DNA of 64,000 nt from Trema orientale (taxonomy: Eukaryota; Streptophyta; Magnoliopsida; Rosales; Cannabaceae): the NCBI GenBank assembly GCA_002914845.1, contig JXTC01000114.1:291735-355734 (forward strand), given 5' to 3'. The notes under the pieces are model-generated. The model was not told the DNA's origin. It was given only the letters and a program-made list of their open reading frames with translations, and ran no database searches. Positions 1-14,500 of this stretch are shown here, in pieces. The translations under genes and the position numbers were made by a program. The first letter of the stretch is position 1, and each line of letters begins with the position of its first letter.

Positions 1-14
1 TTTTAGCACTTATC

Positions 15-546
15 AAATCTATCCCTCCGTGGAGGTTAATATTTTTCTTCTCTGGCCTTCTCTACTCACCTTCTTCTTCCTCCTCCTCTCTTGTTTTTTT
101 TTTCTTTTTCTTTTTCAGTTTTAATAAGTACATATCTAGATCTAATTTGTAATATCACCTTTTCTGTGGACTTTAGTCCAGTCCAGATCTTAAATATGAG
201 ATTTCTTCTCAAATCTACATCTGTTTAGTGTTTTGTTTTTATTTTGTTTTCTTTTTCGCATGTATGGATCTCAATTAGTGCTGGACTCATATAGCTTACC
301 CCACCAAGAATGCAACCAGGAACAAGTGCTGAAGGCAATAGATTGTTGGTGGTTTTTGTTATCTCTTCCTTTTGAAGAATTAGGGTAACCTACACATTTG
401 TTCGTAATTGTGTTTGTAATCTATTTTTTGTCTCCTTAATTTAAGGAGTTTGAAATTATAATTTGAAACTTTTACTTCAATTAATGATATTGCCTTGAGG
501 AGCCCGTTTATATATATATATATATATATAAAATCTATCCCTCCGT
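15..546. repeat. 16-bp direct repeat flanking a ~500-bp insert-like segment
   Basis: The sequence AAATCTATCCCTCCGT occurs perfectly at 15-30 and 531-546. The segment between is pyrimidine-rich at its start and ends in a (TA)n run at about 510-530. This looks like a target-site duplication around a retroposed or transposed segment. I do not recognise the insert: it has no clear ORF, although its middle (about 300-370) has gene-like composition. It could be a 3' gene fragment. The repeat is seen directly; the insertion is inferred. Confidence 0.5.
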
Positions 547-1123
547 AATCAAGTAAGTTGGGGAAAATCGAAAGTAAATAACATGATTTTCCTTACAAAA
601 CAATTAACTCGAAATTGTCCTAAATTAAGTAAAAATAAAACTAAAAAGTTTTAAAAAATCAAAACGGAAAAATAAATAAAAACTATAGTCCACTCTCTCC
701 ACCATCCTCGAAGGGATTTCATTTTTATTGCATTCGTGTTTTTATTTTTGATTTTATTATTTTTAATTATAATCTGTCCAAGGATTTGGGAAAATTTGTT
801 TTTAAGGGAAAATTTTCATTATCCTTTTCCCAATTTTGCGGTACTAAAAAATTCATGAAAATGGTTGAGAGAGAAAAATCAAAATTAAAGGTTTAATTTG
901 ATGCTCCAACTCAACCTCCCGCACTGAATTAAATTAGATTATGTCATGATAAATTTGGAATTATTTTTCCATAACCTTAGGGCCGTTAAATGTAAACATA
1001 TTCGGTACAGGGTTCTCACTGTAATTTTAATAATTATATAAGGGGTGTTAATATTAATTTCATGAATAAAATAAAAATAAATAAATACATAATGAAACCG
1101 CTGTCTCGCTTTTGGTTTCCCTC
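547..1123. other. AT-rich upstream region of the SEN1-like gene
   Basis: This stretch holds the distal promoter of the helicase gene. It is AT-rich and I see no ORF or transposon termini in it. Confidence 0.4.
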
Positions 1124-1130
1124 TATAAAT
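1124..1130 (+). promoter_or_regulatory. Putative TATA box of the SEN1-like gene
   Basis: TATAAAT lies in a CTCTATAAATTTC context about 75 bp before the start codon at 1205. This implies transcription starting near 1155 and a short leader. Position and consensus fit; there is no transcript support. Confidence 0.5.
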
Positions 1131-1204
1131 TTCTATCTAAAATCCTCAGTCAGGGAGGGAAGAAACCCTATAATGCTCTTGTGCTCTCTGAATTTTCACC
1201 ATCA

Positions 1205-4200
1205 ATGGCGAAAAGGCTGGCGACGAGAGCAGAGCTACTGGACCGCTGGAGAGGGATTGAGGAGGAGGAAGAAGAAGACGATGTCGATGATCGCATTGAT
1301 CCCTCTAAACACCGTTCTCTCCACCAGAGCAAAGAACAATGGTAAAATGTTCTTCAGATAAAAATCGTTGCTTTCAAAGCCTCTGCAACTATCTGATAAT
1401 GGATGGATATTGTTCAAAGCCTCTGCTTTATTGTCTTCCATGGCTTTCTTATCGTATTTTGTATCTGGGTTTTGTTTGGTTGCTAGGAAAATGAAAGAAA
1501 ATTAGAGCAAGTAATGAAATTTGATTATTGGGTTGATGCGACACACGGATTATGGTTTACTGTATGCCTTGTTGTTCTTGGGACTAGTTGTTATTTTGGC
1601 TCATTGCATATTCGTTGTTTGATTTTCTTTAAATTTCAACCTTGTTGTTTAGGAGTAATACATTTCTGGTGGTATAGGTGTACTATGTTTTTTTTATATG
1701 TTTTTACTTGGCCAAGTAGATAACTTTTCTGTTTTGTGAACTTAATTTATCAGGCTCTCACTTACTTTTCTTTAGAGTTTATCCTCGATTTAACAATTCC
1801 CTGTTTTAGATTGACATTCTTTTGTTAAAAGTGTTTATTTTTGCTTACAAAAGATGTAAACGAACATTTTGGCCGGCAAACTGAATTTCATCTTGTTAGA
1901 ACTCATTTTGTTTGACTATAAGAAACCAATTCGAGGACAATTGTCTCTGATGAGTATTGAATGCTGGGCAATATTGCTGTTTGCTTGGTTTATTTATTTT
2001 ATTGAGAAACAGAGGTCTAAATTTTTAAAAATATGTACGAGCAATTGCAGGCCCTTTTAATTCTATAAGCAGTTGTCTTATCATGTATGTGGAGTTTTTG
2101 TTTTGTTTTGTTTTTTTTTTTTTTTCCTTTTGTATTTTTGGTGTGCATCATGATATTGATTGTGATCATTGTTGTTTTTACCTTGACAAGACCTTGTTTA
2201 AGTTTTCTCATGCTTTTAAACTTTAGCAAATGAGAAGCAAAAGTCATACCTTCTTAGTCACTATTTCGATAAAATATCTTTTATTGTAGCTTTTTGTCAA
2301 TGTAAGGGGATAGATATGAAATTCTCTGTAATGAAAGTTCCAGCTAAACTTCAAAATAATTTCTCCTGTTTTTGTTAAAAGCTGTTGTGGAGAAGCTAAA
2401 TTTACTAACTTCTCTTGGAAGTTCTTCCAAATTGTAAATGCTCATTTAATATCACCCTATGCTCATAAAAGTGATTTTTGGGTTAACGTCCCAGTAGTGT
2501 TTTCTGTAAAGCATTGCCAAACGGGCAGACTGTTATTTACACAATTTTTTGAATTGATTTTTTTTGGGCAACCTATGATTTATTTTGCATTACTTGATTT
2601 CTTGTTCTTTCTATACCCTATTCAAATTGATTGATAGATTTTAGCCCTCAATATTTCCAAAGAAGATTTGAATTTAGTAATGTGATCTGTCTTTTTGTCT
2701 TCCTCTTCACTTCACAAGGTTGAATATCATTACTTCGTTTATCCCACCAAAACCACTACTCCTCACTCCCTAGGTGGCTTGAGGGTGATATTATTAGTAT
2801 CTTCATCCAATGTTCTTCACGTGCATGAATTTCTTTTAAATTCATATTTCTCACGGTTTTCTATGTATGGGTTCTTTGATGGTTCTGTTATTTATAAGTA
2901 TTTTTAATTTTTGGATAAATAAATTTATTTTGAAAATCAAATATAGATTGTACTATCATTTTTTTTCAGGTTTGCAGATGCATTTAATTACTTGATTTCT
3001 TTGCCAAAAGAAAATCACATTTGGTGTGGTTCTTGGGATTTGATGGGGCCACTCTTAGAGACATTCTACAACTACTTCAAAGACGAGCGTGGTGATTCTC
3101 CTCTCAGACGTCTATGGAAGAGAATCTCCGAGGAAATGCAGCAGTGTGTCCAATGTATTACTCAGCACCATCAAGCCCAAGAAATGTATAGCATGGAGTA
3201 TGAGTTGAGTTCTATTAGTCCCCTTCTTGATGTGTTGCGAAGTCTTGATGAGGAAAGGGTGACTACGCACTTAAAGGAGATAAACTCTAGATTAGTACGA
3301 GAAGATTATGATCCAGCTCATAATAATTTTGAAGTTGTTAGTGTCATGTATGAGGTGCGATGACAATTTACATTTTTCTTTTTAACGATTTGTATGCCCC
3401 TCCTCCCTCCACCCCCCCAAAAAAAGCATTTTTGAATTGTTATGTTAGTTATTACTAAAGGTTGCTTCATACAGTATAATATGGATCATCGCCATCATTT
3501 TAAATAAAATTTTGAAATAATAAAAAACATCGTGTATAGAGTGTCATTGTATGTAGAAACTTTAGAAGCATGCTTAGGGGGTACTTGTATTGGAATGTTG
3601 GTTCTTAGTCAACAAGTAATCTTTGCTTGCTTTTAGAACCATTATAATCTTATTAGATTAGGGCTAGTTAGATTAGGGATTAGTCAATTTTGTAGTGCAT
3701 TAGGGCCAGAAGCATTTAGTTTGATTAATTTGAGCCTATGTACATTGCATATGATGCTCAAGTTTTCTTATATTACATACAGTCATATGCTATGGGCATG
3801 ATTTCTCTTGGTATTTTTGTAGTGATGCATATCTTGGCTAATTATTCTCTAAAATACATTTATGCGCCGGTTTGTTGTGATTGGGAGTTGATGTTGATTC
3901 AGCTCATTGGTTGTCATTTTTTTTTTACAGGTTTTGATGTTCCCCGTTATGTTAGATGATCAGTCTTTATTTACTGAATTTGAACAATTTATTGAAGCCA
4001 TTGATAATATACACGAACTTGCTTTGGATGGGCAGCAACAGTTTCCGGTATTTCACTGGTACATTTGTTTGCTCAATTTCTAGTTGGATCTCATGTTCCC
4101 CTTTTGGCTTATGCAGTGATGATTGATTTGTCAGGGTGTTTATGCATTGTTTTTTTTCAAAAGAAGAGTACGTTCTGTTGGTCATCGTTTAGCTGGATCT

Positions 4201-7200
4201 ATGGGAAAATTGAGGTACTGTTTCCTTGTAGTAGTGCCTGTTACTTTTTGTTATGCCCTCACCTTGAGGTTTAATCTTTGTGATTTTATTATAAGGCCTT
4301 GAGTTTTGCTGCTTTTTGGGGTTCTCTTCTCGAGCTGGTTCTGCGGCTAATTATCATTTTTTTCTCGGGATGGGAGAAGGGATGCTTTAATGTCTTAATG
4401 GTTCTTGGTGTTATTTTATTTATTTTTAACAAAGTTATTTGTTTCTAAATTGTTTTTCTCCTTGTGTATAGGAGAGCAACAGACCTGGAACCTTTACAGC
4501 CCTTGATTAAGAAATTCATTGGCTTTTTGGAGACAGAAGCTTTGCCATCGGCCATGAAGACTTCAAGGCCAAGAGCTGAGCTGGATCGTGTCTCCATTTG
4601 GCTTGGCATCAAATCACTGTAGGAACTGGTCGATAAAAAAATTTGATTGTCGGAGCATTCCTTAACCTTTTACTACTTTTCTGGCTATTAATGCTTTTTT
4701 CTTTTTCTTTTTTTTTTTTTTTTTGCCCTTCTCCTTTATGAAGGCTTGGATTCTTAGAACCTCCAGCTTTTGAAGAAGGGATATTAGAGCGATATCCAAT
4801 TATTCTTGATATTGTACTTAACCATATTAGTGGTGATTCGTTAGATTTCTCTCATGCAGTTACTTGCTTGAGACTACTCTTTGAAATGCTTGGTAGGTAT
4901 TTTCTTTTCATTATTCCAACAGAACTATTCTCTTAATGCTGTTCTTACTGTTTTTCATTTTTTAATCATTGTGGCTTGCTATAAGGTTGTAAACTTTGGT
5001 TGAGGTCTACATTGTCTCCAAGTGTGATGCGCAATACTCTTTTGGGTCAGTGTTTTCATACTCGAAATGAGAAAAGCCATAAAGACATTTTTGATCTTTT
5101 TCAGCCTTTTCTGCAGGCATGTCTTGGAAGATTCATTTTTATTTAAAGTTCCTTCTTTTCATGTGTATATTGTAGTTTTGGTTCTTTTAGTTACCTTACT
5201 TGTTACAAGTTCAACTATGGCAGTCTCTTGAAGCTTTGCAAGATGGGGAGCATGAGAAGCAGCGCAGGCATTTTCTTTATTTTCTCCTCCATCAGGTACC
5301 TGTGAGCAGTAACTTCAGTTTTTTAACAAGGCAAAAGGCTCGTCAGGTTCGTTTTTATTCTTGACTATGTGAGCCATGTTACATGTATGTATTCATTTTG
5401 TTCTTTTTGTTAAAAATTTAATGTTTTTCCCTCCTAAAATTATCATTGTTTTTTATTGAGGAATTTTGATTTCAGATAGCCCTTCTTATTGTACGCCGCG
5501 GTTATGCGATGAACCCGCCTTGCCCCCCATTTGAGTGTGCACATATGTGGTGTGTAAGCTAATTTACTTGTGATTGATTTGGTCTTATGTTGTTAGACTG
5601 TTGCTTTAGTTGTGAACTAGCTTTTTCTTAAAGGTTATTTGATAATTTCAAGGATTTTGATTTCATTTCATGTCTGTGTTTTGGTGTTGTTATTTGGTGT
5701 TTTTTTCCTTTCTTGTTATTGATTTGGTCTTATGTTGTTAGACTGTTGCTTTAGTTGTGAACTAGCTTTTTATTTGATAATTTCGAGGATTTTGATTTGA
5801 TTTCATGTCTGTGTTTTTGTGTTGTTATTTGGTGATTTTTTTCTTCCTTTACCTTTTTGGGGAGAAATTTGTATAGCATGGAACATGAGACTTAGGAATG
5901 AGAACAGGTTGTATTCATTTAGTTTTGGAGTTTTGAAGGAAATGTGGTTTTTATCACCATGACACCATTTGGACTGTAGAAGTGGATGACAAAAATTGTT
6001 ATAGCATGTATCCTCTGGATTTACTTTTCTCTTTGCCATAAACAAAAGGTTGAAGTTATGTTCTGTCAAAGCATCAATTTTGGTTCTGCAATTATCTTTT
6101 CAAATTCATCAACAAACAGAAGTCTGAATTTATGTTCTCTTTCCACTACTGCTCCATAGCTATGTTTTCAAATTCATTTAATGTGTTTTTATCGTTTTCA
6201 AGGACTTTTAAGCAAGCACATTTAACACTTAGTGGTATACATAAATGGGTTAGCTTGACAATGTCTATATGTGTAACTTGGTCATTGATGGAATTGATAA
6301 ACGATTGTGCACATAGACGAAGTTGCAGACTCATTTGATTGACATTGGACAGGGGCCCTCCTCTTGTGTCATCTCTGAAGGATTCTTCACTTCACAATTC
6401 TCTTAGACAACCTGCTTTTGATCTCATACAAACTATTCTAGTTTCTGATGCTGCTGTTTTAATAAGTTCATTACTAAGTAGCTGCCCCCCACCAAGCCCA
6501 GGGAGAAGCATCTCTAATGAATTGAATGATGATGAAGATGATGTTAGACTCCTATTTGCTGTGGATGCTGAAGAGAAGAATGATAGTTCTTGGAGGGACT
6601 TCGGCATGCAGAGCAAAATTGCATCTCTGGATTTTGGAGAATGGATGTGCATTCCAATGTTATGGATTGATGTCCTTGTTGACATCAATCCCTTGGTTCT
6701 TCCTGTATCATTTTGGAAGGCTGTTTTTTGGGCTCGGTCTCGTTTTTCAATGGTGGAGCCTGAAACAAATTCAGAAATGACAATTCCAGTTAGAACATGG
6801 CTTTCGTCCTCTGAAATCTCTTCAACATTTGGGTGGAAGCTTCCAACTGGTTCTGATGATGGTGGAGATGAGAAGGAACAGAAAAACTCAATAAAAGTGT
6901 CAACAATGTCACTTGCTCTAATTCAAGCATTCACCAGGTTAATCATTTCACTGGTTTTCATTGACATGAAATACATTATTTTAAAAATATTTATTTGTTA
7001 TATAGCCTTTTATACTTGGACTCTGGGATCTCAAGTTATTTAGCCTTTTCTGTATGCATTTTGGTAATCTGTTAGTGTTAATTTTTCTGTGTTGTGATAC
7101 AGGTTAACAGCACATTTCTTAGTTCAGGTTGGCCAGGCGGAGCTTCGGAAGCAGTGGACTTGGGAACCGAGAATGGGCGAAAGCTTGATCCTTTCCCTTT

Positions 7201-8499
7201 TGGATCCCAGTGATGTAATTATGTAAAATTATTTAGTTAGAGTTTTTACTTCCTTTTTTTTTTTTTTGGGAGTTTAGAAACAAAGTTTTATTAATAAAGA
7301 AACAAATAAAGGAAAAAAGGATAAGTATCCTCTAAGATGAAAGGATTTAATTAAAACAAAACAAACTAAAAATTAAAACAGAGTAAACACCACTGAACAA
7401 AGTATTTTTCAAACTACTTATTTATAGTTTACTCAATAATTTTATCCTTTTTGCGAGGACCTATCTCTTTCTCCCACTATCTTCCATAACTCCTTATTTC
7501 CAAATGTTTATCTTTTCAATATACATTTTCTTTCAATCAGACTGTGAGGCAGTTTGGAAAATGCATCTTGGAACACGTGTCCGACACAAGGGGTCTTGCT
7601 TGTGGCCTGAAGTTTCTTTGTTCTTCTGGATCTTCATTATCTTCTGTTGTGTTAGGCTTCAGACATGCTGTGAAACTGGTATACTATTTTTGCCTGAACT
7701 TTGAACGTACGTACTGATACATGGTCTGTATTTAGGTGTCTTTCTGTTAATTTCTTTGTGTATCTGCATTTTTACTTGCTTTGTAGAAGTTTACTAATTT
7801 CTTTCACTTACAGTTTTTGGATTCTTCCTTTTTGTTTTTTGGTCTCTTATTGGGAAATAAAGTCAAGTATCCCTTTTATTGTTGGATGTGGTTGTCAAGG
7901 GATGATATTACTTTTAGTTTTCATCTTTGTTCTCTAGATTTTGTTTTATAGATTTATTTATTTGTTTCCAGGTCCAAGTGAATATTGTTGTACTAAAGTT
8001 TCAGATGTTACAACATTTTTTCTTTATTCTTCGCAAATTGGTTGAGCAAGGTGAATTACCTACTCCAGATATGCCAGAAAAATCATCTGACTTCGCAAGT
8101 ATATCAAAATTCTCTACCCATGGCGGATTTCTCAGGCAGCCAGTCTTTGATTCATTAACAGTAAGTATGGATGGGAAATCGGTTGAAATCAACAAAAAGT
8201 TGCAAGAAAAATTCTGTTGCTTACTATCAGAAACTGCCTGGCCATGTATTAGAAGGTGCTTGATTGAAGGGAAGGCATCTATTGATTCTAGTATTTGTCA
8301 GGTATTAGTGCCATCTTGGTACTCGTTAATGATTTTTTCTTCAGCTGTTATTTTGGTTGACATGGCATCCGTGTATCTAGTTCATTTTGACTTATCAGAT
8401 TGAGAAAAATAATAGTCTCATCAAAGCAGTTGCTCTCTTTTCTTCTGCTGCTATTTGGTTGACCTGGCATTGCAATCTAGTTCGTTTTGACCCCCTTCC

Positions 8500-8531
<32 letters not shown>

Positions 8532-11500
8532 CCCCCTTCTCTCTCTCTCTCTCTCTATCTCACACACACACACACACAAACACAGAGCTTTGCACTTGAC
8601 AAGTTGCTAACTATTTCCTGGTGGAGCATAAGCATTGGATTGAATATTTTTTATTTTGCATATTTATGAATTTCTTGAAGTACGGTTTCATTTTTCTTTC
8701 TTTATTGTAAGAGGAGATCATGCATATAATATAAACAGCCTGCCTTGGCCTTTAAACCTTTCTTTTGAGCATCATAGCACCAATCTTATCATGGAGGTTT
8801 TCTTTCTTTTGCACTTGACAAGTTGCTAACTATTTCCCTGGTGGAACATAAGCATTGGATTGAATATTTTGAATCTTGCATATTTATGAATTTCTTGAAG
8901 TACAGTTTCATTTTTCTTTATTTACTGTAAGAGCAGATCATGCATACAATATAAACAGCCTGCCTTGGCGTTTAAACCTTTTTTTTGAGCATCATAGTGC
9001 CAATCTTATCACGAAAGTTTTCTTAAGATTATTAATTCTTTGTAATTTCAGATGACTTGTATTCGCTTACTTGAGATCCTCCCCATTGTCTTTGAAAAGC
9101 TTTGGCCTTCGTTTGTTAAGCAGCCTGATTCTTGTGGAATATTAAAAAGCGCATTTGACTTCTCTTGGCTTCATGATCTAGTGGACTGGGGAAAGTCAGC
9201 ACTTAAAGTTGTAGTTGTATATTGGAAAAGAGCAATTGGTTCTTTGCTGAAGTTGCTTAAGGGTTCATGTCATAAAACTGTTGCGTTGACAATCAAAACC
9301 ATTGAGGATCTCATATCATGTGGTGAGCGTTTATTTTCTCTAAAAAAAATTGGTCAATTCATTTTCTTTCTGGTCATTCTTCATGACCATCATTGACATC
9401 TTTTATCAACATGCTATGTTTTCTCAATTCAGATAGTGTCTCCATGGATGGGTTAACTGAACAAGTATCACACCTCTCTGTTTCTTTATCTAAGGAAGCT
9501 TCAGATAATATTAAAAGGAACTTCAGTTCTGAAAGCTTGCCTTTAAAGATGAAAGAGCCTATTTTAGAGGTGCAGCCTTGGCCCATCAAGGATTCAGAGG
9601 TTCAAATCCTAGACCCAGCTACAATTAATGATAAAAAGGACGGAAATGATTTAATTGTTCTTTCTGATGATGAAAAAGAAGTTTTACCCAGTGAAATCAT
9701 GCTATCTGATAGTAGTATAGGTCGGTGCAAGTTGGACTCCAAAACAGTGGCTAGTCGTGTTGATGAAAACACTTCAAATATCGAACTTACGAGCAAGAAA
9801 GTTTATGGCGTTGACACTTCAAAGGATATTTTGAAGGCTACCCTGTCTGTAGATGTTACTGATGGTCTTGCCTCTAAGTTGAATTCTGATAAACCCTCAA
9901 AAAAACTAGAGTCTATTACCTTCCCAAAATCAGGTGTAGATAATAATCAGAAAGAGAGAATCTCCGAACGCGATACAATTGTTTCTTTAAAATCTCAAGG
10001 AAGAGTTGATTTGAAGAAGTCATCTGATGTAGCTGTTGGTTATAAAAAGTCAAATAAAACTTGTGAGAGTCTGAAAACAAATGATATGGTATTGAAAGAC
10101 ATAGTCTGTGATGCAGAAGATGATCCACTGGAGTCTGCCCTCAATTCTGTGAGACGTCAGTCATCACCCTTGGCAAAACCAAACATTTTTGTTCCAAAGC
10201 GTCAACTTATCCAGCTCAGGACACCTGTTGGAGACAAATCTGGTAACTTTCAGAGGCTTGAGGCTCGAGTAAGAAGGTTCAAGCCTCCAAGACTTGATGA
10301 ATGGTATAAGCCTATCTTAGAAATAGATTACTTTGCAACAACTGGTTTATCATCAGCATGTGAAGATAACCGCTGTACGTTTGGCAAATTAAAGGAGGTT
10401 CCTGTATCTTTTGAATCACCTGAAGAGTATATTGACATTTTTCGCCCATTGGTTTTGGAGGAGTTCAAAGCACAACTACAAAGTTCTTTTCAAGAAAACC
10501 CTTCGTGGGAAGAGATGTATTTTGGTGTTGTATCAGTGCTTGCGGTCGAAAGAGTTGATGATTTTCATCTTGTTCGCTTTGCACATGATGATGATGATTC
10601 TACATCATCAAGAAGCTTTTCAGAAAATGACCTTGTTTTGCTTACAAAAGAGCCTCTTCAAAAGTCGTCTCATGATGTTCATATGGTTGGAAAGGTAATT
10701 AAGTTCCTTTGGGAAAGTAGGTGAGACTCATGTTGAATGTCAGTTATCTTTTATCTGTATGCAATTGCTCTAATTGATCTAGGTGTCTTTTTATTAATCT
10801 GTATAAATTTTTGTTGTCTATGATTCGATATTTTAACTTTATAATTGATTTCTGAGCTGAAATTGGTTAGCTGGTGTTTCTTGTCTATTGTTGAGTTTGA
10901 ATTTTCCTAACTGCATTAATTCTTGCAATTTTGTTGCTCACTTGGTTGTCTGGTTTTACTGTATGAAGTTTGAGACTTGTCAGGATAATGTGAAAGGAAG
11001 ATAAAAGAGATAACCTCCTTTGTTTGTGGCATTGAGTGATCTTATTTTTGTGCGCTCAAATGTTTTTTAAATTAGTGGTAAAGCTTCTGCAGGGGCTATT
11101 TTAATAAGCAAGTAGAGATGCATGTAAATCATGGAACTTGTTGTAAATTATTGAGAACAGAATGTGAGCCATTCAGTGGTTGGCTTGTGGTTGAATATAA
11201 ATGCTGTCCGGTCTTTTATTAAAATAGTGAAAAACTGGATGTACTATGCTAAAGAAAACCTATATGTTTCTCAGGTGGAGAGGCGCGAGAGAGACAATAA
11301 ACGGAGGTTAAGTATTCTGCTAATCAGATTTTATCTTCAAAATGGCACTTCACGTTTAAATCAAGCCAGAAAGAATCTCCTTGAACGTAGTAAGTGGCAC
11401 GCAAGTCGCATTATGAGCATTACCCCTCAGCTTCGAGAATTTCAGGCATTATCCTCAATAAAAGAGATCCCATTGTTTCCAATTATCTTGAAACCTATAA

Positions 11501-14500
11501 ATGATGGTCCTTGTTCTAAAGATTTTTCAAAAGTCGATCTGAGTAAGCTATCTCAACCGCTACAACTAATTCTGAAGTCATCCTTTAATGAAAGTCAACT
11601 TCAGGCTATCAGTGTTGCAATCGGATTGCGGAGTTCAAAGAAAAAAGTGGAATTATCTCTAATCCAGGGTCCTCCAGGTTTGTGATTACCTTGCTCAAAT
11701 TTTTGTTTGATTTTTTTGTGTTATGTAATCTTTTTGATTCATTGTTATTATTGAATATATATATATAGGTACCGGTAAGACTCGAACTATTCTGGCTATT
11801 GCTAGTGGTTTGCTTGCATGCCCTTCGGAAAAGACAGATAAAACAGAAAATCCTCTTGCTGGTACTGGTAGTTTGAAAAAAAGTAATTCTTTATTAACTA
11901 AGATTCGTGAGACTGCTGCCATTGCAAGGGCATGGCAGGATGCTGCCTTGGCTAAACAGTTGAATGAGGACGTGCAAAGGACTTCAAAATCTACTGATGC
12001 TACTGTTAAACGAAGGGTGCTTATTTGTGCTCAATCTAATGCTGCAGTTGATGAATTAGTGTCAAGAATATCCAGTCAAGGTCTTTATCGCATTGATGGG
12101 AAGATGTATAAGCCGTATCTTGTAAGGGTTGGAAATGTGAAAACAGTTCATCCAAATTCTTTACCATTCTTCATTGATACACTTGTTGATCATCGTTTGG
12201 CAGATGAGACGATGAAGTTGAGCGAGAGCAAGAATGATATGAATGTACACTCTTCAACAACATTGCGTTCTAATCTAGAAAAACTAGTTGATCGTATTAG
12301 ATTTTATGAAGCCAAGCGTGCCAACTTAAGTGATGAGAATTCTAACCTCAAGAACTCCTTGGAAGATGATAGTCATAAGGAAGATGATTTGAAGGAATTG
12401 TCTGATGCAAAAGTACAGATGAAGCTAAGAAAGCTCTATGAGCAAAAGAAGCAAATTTATAAAGATCTTAGCATTGCCCAGGCACAAGAGAAGAAAACTA
12501 ATGAAGAAATTAAAGGACTTAAGTATAAGATTCGGAAATCTATTCTACGAGAAGCTGAAATAGTGGTGACTACATTAAGCGGCTGTGGTGGAGACCTATA
12601 CGCCGTATGTTCTGAATCAGTATCAGGTCATAGGTTTGGCAGTCCATCTGAAAACACTCTCTTTGATGCTGTTGTGATTGATGAAGCTGCTCAAGTAAAA
12701 TTTCTTTATCGAGGCTTTGTAATCTAGTCATTACTGAAAAGTGAAAATGATTATGTCATTTCTTCTAATTGTTGACTCTTCTTCTTATAGGCTTTGGAAC
12801 CTGCAACATTGATTCCTCTTCAGCTATTGAAGTCAAATGGGGTCAAATGTATCATGGTATGAAATATCTCACACTCAAATTTAAAATGTCTCTTGTGATA
12901 TTAGGAAGGTATTTGAGTTTGATATTTATTATTGAAGGTTGGTGATCCGAAGCAGCTTCCTGCAACAGTACTCTCAAATGTTGCAAGTAAATTTCTCTTT
13001 GAATGTAGCATGTTTGAACGTCTGCAAAAGGCTGGTCACCCTGTTGTTATGTTGACTAAACAGGTAAAGTAAAATTGAAAATATTCCTCTCAATATTTCA
13101 TGTAAAAGTTGCATTATAGCTTTACACAGTGATCTAACATTTTGCATTATAGCTTTACTTGTGAAGAAGACTAATAGTGATGATGTCTTTACAAAAGAAT
13201 TAATTATGCTTAGAGAAGTGGTTATTGTAAAAGGGAGTCAAATAACCCATATTTGTTAGTCGATTAAAAGATTCTTTTGTTATTTTTTTTGTGTGTGTGT
13301 TTTTTATTTTTATTTTTATTTTTTTACAAAGAACACCCCATTTTCTTTGTAATTTTATTTTAATAAAATTTTTGTTTGTTATAAATGTGTTGACATGCAC
13401 ACATGGAAGAGTTATGTAGTTTGCATGTCATCCGCTAGTGGTATGAAGTTTTTTGTGTCTTGGTATTTTAATTGACAATGTTATGGTCCAGACTCCAGGG
13501 TCATTATGTAGTATATAAAGTTGGTCCTCATAATTTGAGAGGAATTATCTTCCTATTATAATATTCTAGTATCAATATTATAAGTCCCTGTTTCTTATTA
13601 ATTTTTTTTTTCTAATTTCAAAGCATTATTTTTCCAGATTCTTTTCAACATCGTTCTGCTACTTCTAAGATTTTTCTTTCCCTTTTGAAACCTAGGCTCT
13701 GGTGGTGTCTGAAGTAACATCAGTCTCTCTTCTTACTATAAGGGGACTGTATCCTTTCCTATAATGCCTCACTTCCCAGGGTTCTTCCCTGATTGAATTT
13801 ATAAAATGCCTCATAAATTATGACAATTTCAAGTATTCTCTCATATGTACACAATACCCATCTACACTTTGTGTTGTATGCCTGCACCATTGTTGATGGT
13901 ATTATTTATTTCTTGCAATCTGTCATTTACTCCTGAGGATTTTAATGTCATAAAGATCATTCAAATCGGGGTGTTATATTGTTGTATGCATGCATGAGCA
14001 TGAATATTTCATGCATGTTTTGTCAAGAGTGTCTATATATCTATTTTGAATTAGTTATGTATGGGTTACATGACTTTTCCATTTGTTGCTAGGAGTAATA
14101 ACTACTATGTTCAGTTGCCTGTGGATATCTTTGACCAAATACAGTTGTGCAACTAGCATATTGGTTTCTACTTCTAGCCCAAAGAGGGGTTAATCTTGTG
14201 CTATTATGATCTAAATAAATTGGCTTGATTACTTGATACTGTTAACTTTTTGTGAGAATTTATTTCTTGCTTGTGATGCTCTTCAAACTAGAGTTCAAAT
14301 TTATTTATGATATGTGGGGTAGGATGGCACTGCTTGTTTACTTTTGAATTTTGATTGTATTTACTAGTAGATATTTACTATTTTCAGTATAGGATGCACC
14401 CGGAGATTTGTCGGTTTCCTTCTTCGCATTTTTATGAGAGGAAATTGCTAAATGGCGAAATGTCTAGCAAACTAGCGCCATTTCATGAGACTGAGGGCCT

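Noticed and set aside
8387..8669. Open frames rich in Ser/Leu and His/Thr
   Set aside because: They are translations of a CT/CA microsatellite within a helicase intron.
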